From NCBI RefSeq assembly GCF_959029255.1, contig NZ_CAUFUE010000015.1, forward strand, positions 1-64,000: 64,000 nucleotides of DNA, read 5' to 3'. Each line of letters opens with the position of its first letter. Within the stretch, counting starts at the first letter, position 1. Below, piece by piece: positions 26,874-37,171 of the stretch. Made by a program: the position numbers and the translations under genes. The notes below the pieces were generated by a model. It had not been told where the DNA came from and did no database searches. It worked only from the letters and a program-made list of their open reading frames with translations. The stretch is from an uncultured Bacteroides sp. GTDB taxonomy: Bacteria > Bacteroidota > Bacteroidia > Bacteroidales > Bacteroidaceae.

Positions 26874-28760
26874 ATGAAGAATCTAATCTATAAAATACTG
26901 TTACCCGTGGGCTTTCTTGCTGTTTGCTTATCGGGATGTAAGGATGACGAGGTATTGAGTCCGTTGCCCGAAGCAGTACCTTTGACAATGACTGTCAGCA
27001 GCCAGAGTTTAGTGATGGGCGATCACCTGTTTGTTGACTTTGATGTAGATGGTAGGGGAGTTACCGCCAATGAAGATGTTAGTATCTTTCTGACTGCCAA
27101 GTCAGGTGATACCGATTATTCAAATGTGTTTACAGAATTCCCTTCCAAAGTTATTTTAAAGAAAGGCGAAGCGAGTCTTCGGGTAGACTTACCGATAGTA
27201 GAAACAGGTATAACTGAAGATATAAGCCTCGATTTATCAGCCTTTGTACGGGGATATAGAGTGACCGGAGCTACACAAACCATTCTTATATCCGACTATT
27301 ATCGTACCGTAATGTCATTAAAATCGAATGCAGACAAAGTGGTAAATGAGGGCGAAACTTTCGTTATCATTGCTAAAGTTGCAACAGCTGTTGAACATGA
27401 CGTAGTCGTGACTATTACTCCGAAAGAAGGTGAAACCGATATGTATGAGAATCTTCCGGCGTCTCTTACTATTCCGGAAGGTGAAACAACGGTGGAAAGT
27501 GCTGAAGTAACAATCAAGAAAGATGGGATATACACTAAAGACAAAACTTTGACTTTGTATTTCCAGACCCTTTCCACGCAGTATCCTTTGATGGCGGAAG
27601 AAATGGCTATCACTATGAAAGATATCGATACTCCCTTGGGTGATAAATTGCAGGATGAACGTTGGGTTTATGCCGATCCTAAGATACCTTTTGTATCGAC
27701 AGGTACTAAAGATAAAGTGGTTGCTTGGTATGGAGAAAAGGTACAGTTAATGAAAGAGGAAGATGCTCATCCAAGTGAAGAACTTGCAGCTGAGGGATGG
27801 AAATTCTGGAGAGCTTATGAATTCCACAAGATTGAACATACAATGTATAAGGAGAAAAAGTCGTTGGATGGCAGTGTTACTACCAAATGGTATCCTAATA
27901 TTTTTGCGAACCAGAATACGGCGGCTGTTCAAACTTATGGAGCAGTAGATAATGTGAAGTGTGTAAGTATCACTGATGGTGGTTATTTGCGAATGATTGT
28001 ACTAAAAGAAGATGCCGATGCCGATAATAATACGGCTGCTACTTATCCTAAGGGGAAACATTTCTTGACTTCTGCATTCTATGCCAATAAGTTTAATGCC
28101 AACAATGCAGAAAATATGCCTATGAATGTCCGTATATTCCCGGGAATGAGAATAGAATTCCGTACCCGTTTAGCCGGAGCGTTGAACGGTATCTTACCGG
28201 GCATTTGGTTCCAAGGTAATGCAACGGATTTAGTATGGCCGAAAGCCGGTGAAATAGATGTATTGGAAAATGCGCCATGGAATAATAGTAAGAAGAATTT
28301 TGCAGAGCAAACCTTCCATATTAATAATATTAATGCAGAAAATTCCAATGACCACTGGAATCCGTCAGTGGGTAGTGAAATGACTGATATTTCCCAATGG
28401 AATATTTATTGGATGGAATGGCCCGATGAAAATTCAGTGACTATAGGTATTAATGGTAAAGCATGTAACACCATTACAAAGGCAGAAGCGGATGCCAAAG
28501 GTATGACTTGGCCTTTCAATAAGGATGTCAATCCGGAGGGTTTACATCTGTTGTTGACTATGATGTTCCAGAAAGCTAATTTACCGAATAAGGATAATTG
28601 GGATGACATATCTTGGGCAAGCGGGTTCAGCGACATTACATATAGTAATAATGAAAAGAATGAGAATACGCCGCGTATGGAAATTGACTGGATACGCTTC
28701 TACAAGAATGCCAATTATAGTGTTGGAGACAAAAAATTCAATAAGGGCCTTTACTATTAA
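26874..28760 (+). CDS. Surface GH16 endo-glycanase lipoprotein
   Basis: A lipoprotein of 628 residues (lipobox AVCLSGCKDD). Two Ig-like/Calx-beta-type domains (about 30-130 and 135-250) precede a GH16 catalytic domain (about 270-620). The GH16 signature is intact as GEIDVLE, with nucleophile E460, D462 and acid/base E465; WNIYWMEWPDENSVTIGING follows in family order. It occupies the slot where many PULs encode a surface glycan-binding protein, so the N-terminal domains may bind or extend. GH16 enzymes in similar loci cut internal beta-1,4-galactosyl bonds of poly-LacNAc or other galactans. The substrate here is inferred from the sulfatase, GH20, GH2 and GH29 neighbours. Confidence 0.88.
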   Translation: MKNLIYKILLPVGFLAVCLSGCKDDEVLSPLPEAVPLTMTVSSQSLVMGDHLFVDFDVDGRGVTANEDVSIFLTAKSGDTDYSNVFTEFPSKVILKKGEASLRVDLPIVETGITEDISLDLSAFVRGYRVTGATQTILISDYYRTVMSLKSNADKVVNEGETFVIIAKVATAVEHDVVVTITPKEGETDMYENLPASLTIPEGETTVESAEVTIKKDGIYTKDKTLTLYFQTLSTQYPLMAEEMAITMKDIDTPLGDKLQDERWVYADPKIPFVSTGTKDKVVAWYGEKVQLMKEEDAHPSEELAAEGWKFWRAYEFHKIEHTMYKEKKSLDGSVTTKWYPNIFANQNTAAVQTYGAVDNVKCVSITDGGYLRMIVLKEDADADNNTAATYPKGKHFLTSAFYANKFNANNAENMPMNVRIFPGMRIEFRTRLAGALNGILPGIWFQGNATDLVWPKAGEIDVLENAPWNNSKKNFAEQTFHINNINAENSNDHWNPSVGSEMTDISQWNIYWMEWPDENSVTIGINGKACNTITKAEADAKGMTWPFNKDVNPEGLHLLLTMMFQKANLPNKDNWDDISWASGFSDITYSNNEKNENTPRMEIDWIRFYKNANYSVGDKKFNKGLYY

Positions 28761-28795
28761 AGGCGATACAGTCAATAGGTCACTATAAATACTTG

Positions 28796-28837
28796 CCGGA
28801 AGTAGGCATAGCTCTTTGGGGAGTATCCTGCTTCCGG
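28796..28837 (+). terminator. Hairpin between GH16 and sulfatase genes
   Basis: CCGGAAGTAGG and CCTGCTTCCGG pair over 11 bp with one G-U pair around a 20-nt loop. No U tract follows, so it is more likely an RNA processing or attenuation element than a full terminator. It would split the operon into susC-susD-GH16 and the downstream enzymes. Confidence 0.5.
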
Positions 28838-28865
28838 TATTGAAAATCGTTAAAAAGTGATAGAC

Positions 28866-30449
28866 ATGAAAAATCTACAATATCCTTTTCTTTACTCATT
28901 ATCCGGTGTGGCTATCATAGCATCTTTGGCGTCCTGTGCTTCGCAGAAGAAAAGTCCGGAACATAAACCTTATAACATCGTCTATATCATGACGGATGAT
29001 CATACAGCTCAAATGATGAGTTGTTATGACCATCGTTATATGGAAACACCTAATCTGGACCGCATTGCCAACGATGGTGTACGTTTTGTCAACAGCTTTG
29101 TGGCTAATTCTTTGAGTGGTCCGAGCCGTGCATGTATGTTTACCGGTAAGCACACTTGCGGTAATAAGTTTTATGATAATACCACTTGCGTATTCGATGG
29201 CTCACAACAAACGTTCCCTAAAGTTTTGCAAACAAATGGCTATCAGACGGCTATTGTTGGGAAATGGCATTTGGAAAGTCTGCCTACCGGTTTTGATTAT
29301 TGGGAAATTGTGCCAGGGCAAGGTGATTATTTTAATCCTGATTTCATAACTATGGATAATGATACGATTATCCGTAAAGGGTATATAACCAATGTTATTA
29401 CTGATATGGGGATTGACTGGATGGAGAACAAGCGGGATAAAGATAAACCCTTCTGTCTGTTTATTCATCACAAGGCTATTCATCGTAACTGGCTTCCGGA
29501 AATCAAAAACCTTTCTTTATATGAAGATAAGATTTTTCCGTTGCCTGATAACTTCTTTGATAATTATGAGGGGCGTCCTGCTGCAAGTACTCAAGAAATG
29601 AGTATTTTAAAAGATATGGACTTGATTTATGACTTGAAAATGTTGAAAGAAGGTAAAAAATCTCCTTTGAAAGAACGTTACCTGAGTTATATTGACCGGA
29701 TGGATCCGGATGACCGTAAGGCTTTTGATGAGTTCTATGCACCTATCATTGAAGATTTTTATAGGCGTGACCTGAAAGGCAAGGATTTAGCTGAATGGAA
29801 ATACCAACGTTATATGCGTGACTATATGAAAGTAGTCAAGTCACTGGATGATAATGTGGGTCGTGTATTGGACTATTTGAAAGAGAAAGATTTATTGGAT
29901 AATACTTTGGTGGTTTATACTTCCGATCAAGGGTTTTACATGGGTGAGCATGGTTGGTTTGATAAACGTTTCATGTATGAAGAGTCTATGCACACTCCGC
30001 TTATAATGCATCTGCCGAAGGGATTGGATGCCCGTGGCGATATTAAAGAATTGGTGCAGAACATTGACTACGGACCGACCTTCCTTGATCTTGCAGGTAT
30101 AAAAGTTCCGGAAGACATGCATGGTGTATCTCTCTTGCCTTTACTGAAAGGTGAACACCCTGAGGATTGGCGCAAGGCAGTGTATTACCATTATTATGAA
30201 TACCCAGCCGAGCACATGGTGAAACGCCATTACGGTGTACGTACCGATCGCTATAAATTGATTCATTTTTATAATGATATTGATGTATGGGAGCTCTATG
30301 ATTTGCAAAATGATCCGACAGAAATGCATAATATCTACGGAAATCCGGATGTAGAAGATGTAACTGTAGAATTAAAAGCGGCTTTATTGGCTTTGCAAGA
30401 GCAATATAACGATCCGGTACGATTCGGACCGGACAGGGATAAAGAGTAA
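28866..30449 (+). CDS. S1-family sulfatase (serine type), lipoprotein
   Basis: A sulfatase of 527 residues with a lipoprotein signal (ASLASCASQ). The catalytic motif is SGPSRACMFTG (S84-x-P-x-R), the serine form, which a radical-SAM anaerobic maturase must oxidise to formylglycine; no maturase gene is in this window. Metal-binding TDDHTAQ (near 43) and the later GKWH and TSDQGFYMGEHGW segments are intact. Overall similarity recalls the S1_11 subfamily, whose Bacteroides members remove 6-O-sulfate from N-acetylglucosamine. That substrate is a family-level guess. The ATG at 28866 is preferred over a GTG three codons earlier. Confidence 0.9.
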   Translation: MKNLQYPFLYSLSGVAIIASLASCASQKKSPEHKPYNIVYIMTDDHTAQMMSCYDHRYMETPNLDRIANDGVRFVNSFVANSLSGPSRACMFTGKHTCGNKFYDNTTCVFDGSQQTFPKVLQTNGYQTAIVGKWHLESLPTGFDYWEIVPGQGDYFNPDFITMDNDTIIRKGYITNVITDMGIDWMENKRDKDKPFCLFIHHKAIHRNWLPEIKNLSLYEDKIFPLPDNFFDNYEGRPAASTQEMSILKDMDLIYDLKMLKEGKKSPLKERYLSYIDRMDPDDRKAFDEFYAPIIEDFYRRDLKGKDLAEWKYQRYMRDYMKVVKSLDDNVGRVLDYLKEKDLLDNTLVVYTSDQGFYMGEHGWFDKRFMYEESMHTPLIMHLPKGLDARGDIKELVQNIDYGPTFLDLAGIKVPEDMHGVSLLPLLKGEHPEDWRKAVYYHYYEYPAEHMVKRHYGVRTDRYKLIHFYNDIDVWELYDLQNDPTEMHNIYGNPDVEDVTVELKAALLALQEQYNDPVRFGPDRDKE

Positions 30450-30476
30450 TTCTCATTCTCCTAATACCATGATTAT

Positions 30477-32792
30477 ATGAAATACCTTTTATTAATAATA
30501 TTATGCTGGCTGCTCCCCCTTTTGGGCTGCCAGGCTGATAACTTGACTCAACCCTCTTCATTAGTTCCTTGCCCGGCATCAATTGTGTCGGGTAAAGGTA
30601 ACTTTCACTTCACTGCCAAAACTGTTTTTGCAGTAGAAAATGGAGAGCAAGCAGAGCTTGTCAGGCAGTTTACTACTCTTTTTACTAATGCAGCCGGGTT
30701 TACTCCTCACATAAGAGAAGGTAAAAAAGGTGATGTGTGTCTGTTCACCGATAACTCGTTGACTTTCGAAGCATATCGTTTAGAAATAACATCAAAAAAA
30801 ATTAGTATATATGCATCTGGTGCGCAGGGATTTTTCTATGCATTACAAAGTATTCGCCAGCTGTTACCGGCTGCTATAGAAGGTCGTACGGTTTCTGATG
30901 ATACGGATTGGGTAATACCTGCCATGAGTATAACCGATTATCCTCGTTTCGGCTATCGTGGGTTGATGGTGGATGTAGCACGTTTCTTTACTCCCAAAGA
31001 AAACTTGCTTCGCATCATTGACTGTATGGGGATGCTGAAACTAAACAAATTACACCTGCATTTAGTGGATGACAATGGCTGGCGTATTGAAATCAAGCGT
31101 TATCCGTTGCTTACGGAAATCGGCTCACGCAGGGTTGAACGTCCTGGTAAGTCATTCCCGGAACGTCGTAATCCTCGTCAGGGAGAACCAACGGTGGAGA
31201 AAGGTTTTTATACACAAGATGATATTCGCGAAATAGTGGCTTATGCTGCATTACGCCATATTGAGGTTATTCCTGAAATAGAAATGCCGGCGCATAGTAA
31301 TGCTGCATTGGCGGCTTATCCGTTACTTGTCTGTCCGGTGGTGGATAAGTTTATCGGTGTATTGCCCGGATTAGGTGGTAACCATGCCGATGTTATTTTT
31401 TGTGCCGGAAATGATAGTGTGTTTACGTTCTTGGAAGGAGTGATTGATGAGGTTATGGAACTATTCCCTTCGAAATACATTCATTTGGGCGGTGATGAAG
31501 CGTGGAAAACCCATTGGAAGGAATGCCCGCTATGCCAAGCGAGGATAAAGGTTGAAGGGTTGGCAGACGAAGAAGCGTTGCAGGGATATTTTATGTCGCG
31601 TATGTCGCGTTACGTACAAAGCAAAGGTCGTGAGGTAATGGGGTGGGATGAGCTTACCAACTCAACTATTCCTCAAGACGCCATTATTTTTGGCTGGCAG
31701 GGGTATGGACAAGCTGCCTTGAAAGCTGCACGGCAAGGACATCGCTTTGTAATGACTCCGGCACGCATTATGTATCTCATCCGTTATCAAGGTCCGCAGT
31801 GGTTTGAACCGTTGACTTACTTTGGAAACAATACTTTGAAAGACGTGTACGACTATGAGCCTGTCCAGAAAGAGTGGACTTCGGATATTACCAACTTACT
31901 AATGGGGGTACAAGCATCCCTTTGGACAGAGTTCTGTAATAAGACGGAAGACGTGGATTATCTTCTATTTCCCCGCCTTTCTGCTTTGGCAGAAGTTGCC
32001 TGGACACAGCCTGGTTGTAAAAAATGGAGCTCTTATCTCAAGTCGATGGATCGCTTTAATGAGCATATAGCCGCCAAAGGCATTGTTTATGCCCGTTCCA
32101 TGTATAATATTCAACATACGGTGAAACCTGTTGGTGGATGTCTGCAAGTGAAGTTGGAGTGTATCCGTCCGGATGTGCAGGTTTATTACACTACTGACGG
32201 TATGGAGCCGACAACGCAATCCGCTCTTTATACAAAGCCTCTGCAACTTACTACAGCACAAACCATAAAAGCCGCGACTTTTGCCGGTGGTAAGCAGATG
32301 GGAAAAACGTTGGTGCTGCCGGTACAATGGAACGTGGCTACAGCTAAGCCCGTATCAGGTGATAATCCCGAAGGATTGCATTTGTTAGTGAATGGTGTCC
32401 GGGGCAGCTTGAAACAGACTGATTCGGAGTGGTGTTCCTGGATGAAGAACGATACGGTTACTTTCATAGTCGATTTGCAGAAGAAAGAAAAACTCCGTAC
32501 TATATCTTTGGGATGTATCACTGTTTATGGAATGGCTGTACACAAACCAGCTTGCATACAGGTTGCCGTATCCGATGATAATCGCCATTTCAATCAAGTA
32601 GGAGAGAAGCGATACTCTACAGAAGAAATCTTCCGCGAAGGTACATATATTGACCACTGCTCTTTGAACTTGGAGAGTGTGCAGGCACGTTATGTACGTG
32701 TAACTTTATATGGTGCCGGTGCTTGCCCTTCTAATCACGTACGCCCGGGACAAGAAGCAAGGATGTATCTGGATGAGATTATTATAGAATAA
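30477..32792 (+). CDS. GH20 beta-N-acetylhexosaminidase
   Basis: Exo-acting hexosaminidase of 771 residues that removes terminal beta-GlcNAc or GalNAc by substrate-assisted catalysis. A signal peptide ends at CQA. The GH20b-type N-terminal domain spans about 30-160. The barrel starts YPRFGYRGLMVDVARFF and has HLGGDEAW with the catalytic pair D340-E341. After the barrel come a chitobiase-type C-terminal domain (YYTTDGMEPTTQSALYT) and a terminal F5/8-type C (CBM32-like) domain (about 640-771). It lies between the sulfatase and GH2 genes, which suggests stepwise trimming of LacNAc after desulfation. Confidence 0.93.
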   Translation: MKYLLLIILCWLLPLLGCQADNLTQPSSLVPCPASIVSGKGNFHFTAKTVFAVENGEQAELVRQFTTLFTNAAGFTPHIREGKKGDVCLFTDNSLTFEAYRLEITSKKISIYASGAQGFFYALQSIRQLLPAAIEGRTVSDDTDWVIPAMSITDYPRFGYRGLMVDVARFFTPKENLLRIIDCMGMLKLNKLHLHLVDDNGWRIEIKRYPLLTEIGSRRVERPGKSFPERRNPRQGEPTVEKGFYTQDDIREIVAYAALRHIEVIPEIEMPAHSNAALAAYPLLVCPVVDKFIGVLPGLGGNHADVIFCAGNDSVFTFLEGVIDEVMELFPSKYIHLGGDEAWKTHWKECPLCQARIKVEGLADEEALQGYFMSRMSRYVQSKGREVMGWDELTNSTIPQDAIIFGWQGYGQAALKAARQGHRFVMTPARIMYLIRYQGPQWFEPLTYFGNNTLKDVYDYEPVQKEWTSDITNLLMGVQASLWTEFCNKTEDVDYLLFPRLSALAEVAWTQPGCKKWSSYLKSMDRFNEHIAAKGIVYARSMYNIQHTVKPVGGCLQVKLECIRPDVQVYYTTDGMEPTTQSALYTKPLQLTTAQTIKAATFAGGKQMGKTLVLPVQWNVATAKPVSGDNPEGLHLLVNGVRGSLKQTDSEWCSWMKNDTVTFIVDLQKKEKLRTISLGCITVYGMAVHKPACIQVAVSDDNRHFNQVGEKRYSTEEIFREGTYIDHCSLNLESVQARYVRVTLYGAGACPSNHVRPGQEARMYLDEIIIE

Positions 32793-32823
32793 GAAAATCA
32801 GAATATATTAAAACAGAATATCC

Positions 32824-35800
32824 ATGATTAACCGAATAAAACTGACTTTTATATTACTTGGAACTTTGTTTTTAGGCTTGCCACTTGCAGCGCAAGAACA
32901 ACCGGAATGGCAAAGCCAGTATGCCGTAGGGCTGAATAAGCTGCAACCTCATACTTATATGTGGCCGTACGCTACAGTGAAAGATGCGGCAGAGGGGGAT
33001 TACGAACAGTCTCCTTACTATTTCAGCCTGAACGGTAAATGGAAATTCCATTGGGTGAAGAATCCGGACAAGCGTCCTAAAGATTTCTATAAACCATCTT
33101 TCTACACTGGTGGTTGGGCAGATATTGACGTGCCCGGTAATTGGGAATGCCAGGGTTATGGCACAGCCATTTATGTGAATGAGACGTATGAGTTTGATGA
33201 TAAAATGTTTCATTTCAAAAAAAATCCCCCGTTGGTTCCTTATGAAGAAAATGAAGTAGGTTCTTATCGCCGAACCTTTAAGGTGCCCGCTGGATGGAAG
33301 AATCGTAGAGTGGTACTTTGTTGTGAGGGCGTCATCTCTTTCTATTATGTATGGGTGAATGGTAAGTTTGTGGGATACAATCAAGGTTCTAAAACTCCTG
33401 CCGAATGGGATATTACAGATAAGTTGGAAGATGGAGAGAATACGATAGCGCTTGAAGTCTATCGTTGGAGTGCCGGTTCCTATCTGGAATGCCAGGATAT
33501 GTGGCGTTTGAGTGGAATTGAGCGGGATGTATATCTGTATAGTACACCACAGCAATACATAGCGGACTATAAAGTGACTTCAACTTTGGAGAAGAAAAAT
33601 TACAGAGATGGTCTTTTCGGGCTGGATGTAACGATAGAAGGTGCTGCGACTACCGCTACTTCTGTAGTGTATACATTGAGTGATGCAACAGGAAAGACTG
33701 TTTTGGCTGAAGAGATACCGGTAAAGTCACGTGGATTGAGCAATTTCATTCGGTTCTCGGATAAAGAGATACCTGCTGTGAAAGCTTGGAATGCGGAACA
33801 TCCCAACCTCTACACTTTAATTATAGAATTGAAGAATGCTGCCGGTAAGGTGATAGAAATCACCGGCTGCCAGGTCGGTTTCCGTACATCGGAAATCAAA
33901 GACGGGCGTTTTTGTATTAATGGCATACCGATATTGGTAAAAGGAACTAATCGCCATGAACATTCACAGCTTGGACGTACTGTCAGTAAGGATTTGATGG
34001 AAAAAGATATTAGCCTAATGAAGCAGCATAATATCAATTTGGTGCGTAACTCGCATTATCCTACCCATCCTTATTGGTATCGTCTTTGTGACCGCTATGG
34101 TCTTTATATGATTGATGAGGCGAATATTGAGTCCCACGGAATGGGCTACGGTCCGGCATCATTGGCTAAAGATACTACTTGGCTACCGGCACACATGGAT
34201 CGTACGCACCGTATGTACGAGCGCTGCAAAAATCATCCTGCTATTGTTATCTGGTCATTGGGCAATGAAGCAGGAAATGGAGTAAACTTTGAACGTACTT
34301 ATGATTGGTTGAAGTCTGTGGAAGATAACCGTCCGGTGCAGTATGAACGTGCTGAATTGAATTATAATACTGACATCTACTGCCGTATGTATCGCAGTGT
34401 GGACGAGATTAAGGCTTATCTCGCAAAAGAAGGTATTTATCGTCCTTTCATCCTTTGTGAATATCTTCATGCCATGGGCAACAGTTGCGGTGGTTTGAAA
34501 GAATACTGGGATGTGTTCGAGAATAACCCGATGGCGCAGGGTGGTAATGTCTGGGACTGGGTAGATCAGTCATTCCGCGAAATAGATTCAAACGGTCGTT
34601 GGTATTGGACCTATGGAGGCGATTATGGACCGAAAGATATTCCGAGTTTCGGCAATTTCTGTTGCAATGGTTTGGTTAGTGCCGACCGTGTACCTCATCC
34701 ACACTTGTTGGAAGTGAAGAAAGTGTATCAAAATATCAAAGCAACCTTGGTAGACAGGAAAAATCTGACGGTTCATGTTAAGAACTGGTTTGATTTCTCG
34801 AATCTGAACGAATATCTGTTACACTGGAATGTGACGGCCGATAACGGTAGGCTATTGGCAGAGGGTACTAAGGAAGTGGACTGCCTGCCACATGATAATG
34901 CAGATGTAACACTGGGTACTGTTAAGTTGCCTGGTAACATACGGGAAGCTTATCTGAATTTGAGTTGGACACGAAAAACTGCATCTGCCACTGTAGACAC
35001 TGCTTGGGAAGTGGCTTATGACCAATTTATTCTTCCTGTTTCCGGAAATAATAAGAGTTATTTGCCAATGACGGCATCTGGTAAGGTGGAATTTAAGGTG
35101 AATGAAGAGACGGGAGCTTTACAATCTTTGTTGTTGGATGGTGATGAACTTCTTGCAAGTCCTGTTGCTTTGAGCTTGTACCGTCCTGCAACGGACAATG
35201 ATAACCGTGATCGGAAAGCAGCGCGTGTATGGCGTCAAACGGGATTGGATAAACCTGTACAAAAAGTAGTTTCTTTGAAGAAAAGTAAGTCTTCAACTAC
35301 TGCTGTCGTGGAATTGCTGAATGCTACAAGGCAGAAATTAGGAGATGCTACTTTTGTTTATTCATTGGTGCGTAATGGTGGTGTGAAGGTACAAACGACT
35401 TTTGTGCCTGATACAGCGATTGTCAAGTCGATGGCGCGTCTCGGGCTGGCTTTTGAAATGAACGATTGTTATGGTAATATTTCCTATTTGGGGCGGGGTG
35501 ATAATGAAACCTATGCTGACCGTAAACAGTCCGGTAAAATAGGTTTGTATAGCACAACTGCTGAACGTATGTTCCATTATTATGTTCAGCCGCAGGCTAC
35601 GGGTAATCGTACGGATGTACGTTGGATGAAATTGACGGATGATGCAGAAAGTGGATTGTTTGTAGACTCGAGCTGTCCCTTCCAGTTTAGTGTATCTCCC
35701 TTTACGGATGAAAATGTGGAACAGGCTACCCATATCAATGAATTGGAACGGAATGGTAAGTTGACTGTACATCTGGATGCCGAACAATCGGGTGTGGGTA

Positions 35801-35889
35801 CGGCTACATGTGGTCCGCCTACATTGCCTCAGTATCAGGTTCCGCTCACGATACAGCATTTTGAATTTACTATATACCCAATGAGATAA
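32824..35889 (+). CDS. GH2 beta-galactosidase
   Basis: A protein of 1021 residues with a signal peptide (PLAAQEQPEW cleavage region) and the five-domain LacZ layout. It has a jelly-roll sugar-binding domain, two Ig-like domains around a TIM barrel, and a C-terminal beta-galactosidase small-chain domain. The acid/base is E482 in SLGNEAGNG and the nucleophile is E546 in CEYLHAMGNS, matching E461 and E537 of E. coli LacZ. Terminal beta-galactose removal is expected. The signal peptide places it in the periplasm or at the surface. It is the last gene before the embedded surface-protein genes. Confidence 0.93.
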   Translation: MINRIKLTFILLGTLFLGLPLAAQEQPEWQSQYAVGLNKLQPHTYMWPYATVKDAAEGDYEQSPYYFSLNGKWKFHWVKNPDKRPKDFYKPSFYTGGWADIDVPGNWECQGYGTAIYVNETYEFDDKMFHFKKNPPLVPYEENEVGSYRRTFKVPAGWKNRRVVLCCEGVISFYYVWVNGKFVGYNQGSKTPAEWDITDKLEDGENTIALEVYRWSAGSYLECQDMWRLSGIERDVYLYSTPQQYIADYKVTSTLEKKNYRDGLFGLDVTIEGAATTATSVVYTLSDATGKTVLAEEIPVKSRGLSNFIRFSDKEIPAVKAWNAEHPNLYTLIIELKNAAGKVIEITGCQVGFRTSEIKDGRFCINGIPILVKGTNRHEHSQLGRTVSKDLMEKDISLMKQHNINLVRNSHYPTHPYWYRLCDRYGLYMIDEANIESHGMGYGPASLAKDTTWLPAHMDRTHRMYERCKNHPAIVIWSLGNEAGNGVNFERTYDWLKSVEDNRPVQYERAELNYNTDIYCRMYRSVDEIKAYLAKEGIYRPFILCEYLHAMGNSCGGLKEYWDVFENNPMAQGGNVWDWVDQSFREIDSNGRWYWTYGGDYGPKDIPSFGNFCCNGLVSADRVPHPHLLEVKKVYQNIKATLVDRKNLTVHVKNWFDFSNLNEYLLHWNVTADNGRLLAEGTKEVDCLPHDNADVTLGTVKLPGNIREAYLNLSWTRKTASATVDTAWEVAYDQFILPVSGNNKSYLPMTASGKVEFKVNEETGALQSLLLDGDELLASPVALSLYRPATDNDNRDRKAARVWRQTGLDKPVQKVVSLKKSKSSTTAVVELLNATRQKLGDATFVYSLVRNGGVKVQTTFVPDTAIVKSMARLGLAFEMNDCYGNISYLGRGDNETYADRKQSGKIGLYSTTAERMFHYYVQPQATGNRTDVRWMKLTDDAESGLFVDSSCPFQFSVSPFTDENVEQATHINELERNGKLTVHLDAEQSGVGTATCGPPTLPQYQVPLTIQHFEFTIYPMR

Positions 35890-35928
35890 TTAAAGAAATA
35901 AATAAATTAATAACTTAATACTAATCGT

Positions 35929-36567
35929 ATGAAAACAACTTGGATTATTATTCCTCTGTTTTTTTTGAGCGCGCTTTCAGCGTTTGCCGGAGAAACGGTA
36001 TTGCAGGAAGGTGATAAAACCGGTCAACAGAATGCGACGCCCGCAGGACATGGTTCGGCTTTGCGTATCTCTGTTTCCTCTAACCTCGCTTCGTGGGTTG
36101 CGTCGGCACCTAATCTTGGTGCGGAGGTACATTTTGCACGTCACTTTTCAGTGGCTGTGGATGGTAGCTATGGCTGGTGGGATTTGAAAAGCGGTAAGGA
36201 CGGCTTTCGTTCCTGGAGTGCGGGCGGTGAGGTCCGCTACTGGCTGAAAGGTGACGGCTCTTTCACGGGACATCATTTTGGAATAGGGGCACGCTACGGA
36301 AAGTTAGATTATACCAAACATTCCATCGGTCGCTATGGCGATGCTTTACTGGCAGGACTTACCTACGGTTATAACGTTCGTTTGGCAAAGAACCTCCATG
36401 TGGATGCGGGGATTGGTATAGGTTATATCCATACCGATTACACCCGTTATACCTATCTTCCTATGGAAAAGGGCGACTATCTTCGATTGGGAGAACGCAC
36501 TCGCAACTTACCCGGTCTGACGGATTTTCATGTGAGCATTATTTATAGAATACCTACTAAACACTAA
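35929..36567 (+). CDS. DUF3575 family protein (predicted small outer-membrane barrel)
   Basis: A protein of 212 residues with a signal peptide ending at SAFAGE. The rest alternates aromatic/polar strands (ISVSSNLASWVASAPNLGAE, FSVAVDGSYGWWDL, HFGIGARYGKLDYT) and ends in VSIIYRIPTKH. This is the pattern of an eight-strand outer-membrane barrel, and the sequence fits DUF3575. Genes of this family often accompany fimbrillin and Mfa2/FimB-like genes, which is the context here. Function is unproven. It starts 39 bp after the GH2 stop and ends 6 bp before the next gene. Confidence 0.8.
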   Translation: MKTTWIIIPLFFLSALSAFAGETVLQEGDKTGQQNATPAGHGSALRISVSSNLASWVASAPNLGAEVHFARHFSVAVDGSYGWWDLKSGKDGFRSWSAGGEVRYWLKGDGSFTGHHFGIGARYGKLDYTKHSIGRYGDALLAGLTYGYNVRLAKNLHVDAGIGIGYIHTDYTRYTYLPMEKGDYLRLGERTRNLPGLTDFHVSIIYRIPTKH

Positions 36568-36573
36568 CCTGCG

Positions 36574-37161
36574 ATGAAGAAGAGATATATTTACATCTTG
36601 CTGGTGGGGCTCATGGGACTGGGTCTTACTACTGCATGCAATGACAAGGAGTTTTACGATTATGTCAAAGCTTCGGATAAACCAAGTGCGGATGAAGAAC
36701 CGTACACTTTGAGTATCGGTCTGAAGATGAGTGCTGAGAATCTTGCCCGAATAGACGAGATTAGCGGAACATTGAGCGGAATGTTGCTCTATACTCCTTC
36801 TGCCACTACTACCCGTGCTGATTCAAAGACAGGCTCTATTGACCTTAAATTTACGAAAGGTGCTGATGGATTCACTGCTACTTTTAATGCGATGGGCGTG
36901 GATAAGTCTACCAAACAAATTCTTTCCGTGACTTTGAAACATGCTAACGGCAATGTTTCCACCTTTACATCCGATGTTAGTGATAATCTTTCGGGATTGA
37001 ACCACTTGGAAGCTACTGACCCTATAGACTTGGGCCTTGAGGAGGTTACTTTACCGGGTGGAGCGGATGATGCTGTTGGCGGTGGTTCTCTGAATGACTG
37101 GGATAATCCCACGGATGTTGACGGCGAAGCCGGAAGTGAAATAAACAGTGCTAATGAATAA
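36574..37161 (+). CDS. FimB/Mfa2-like lipoprotein (DUF5119-type)
   Basis: A lipoprotein of 195 residues (GLTTACNDKEF lipobox). One region resembles the FimB/Mfa2 anchor family of Bacteroidales fimbriae: LSGTLSGMLLYTPSA, then DLKFTKGADGFTATFNAMG and ILSVTLKHANGNVSTFTSD. The C-terminal 45 residues are acidic and rich in Gly, Asp and Asn, probably disordered. In related operons such proteins anchor or cap a fimbrillin shaft. Its stop overlaps the upstream-extended frame of the next gene, so the two are probably translated together. Family assignment is by pattern. Confidence 0.65.
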   Translation: MKKRYIYILLVGLMGLGLTTACNDKEFYDYVKASDKPSADEEPYTLSIGLKMSAENLARIDEISGTLSGMLLYTPSATTTRADSKTGSIDLKFTKGADGFTATFNAMGVDKSTKQILSVTLKHANGNVSTFTSDVSDNLSGLNHLEATDPIDLGLEEVTLPGGADDAVGGGSLNDWDNPTDVDGEAGSEINSANE

Positions 37162-37171
37162 TTCAAAACTG

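Noticed and set aside
28866..30449. Sulfatase suspected inactive because the catalytic cysteine is missing
   Set aside because: Serine in S-x-P-x-R is the normal form in anaerobes, matured by a radical-SAM enzyme.
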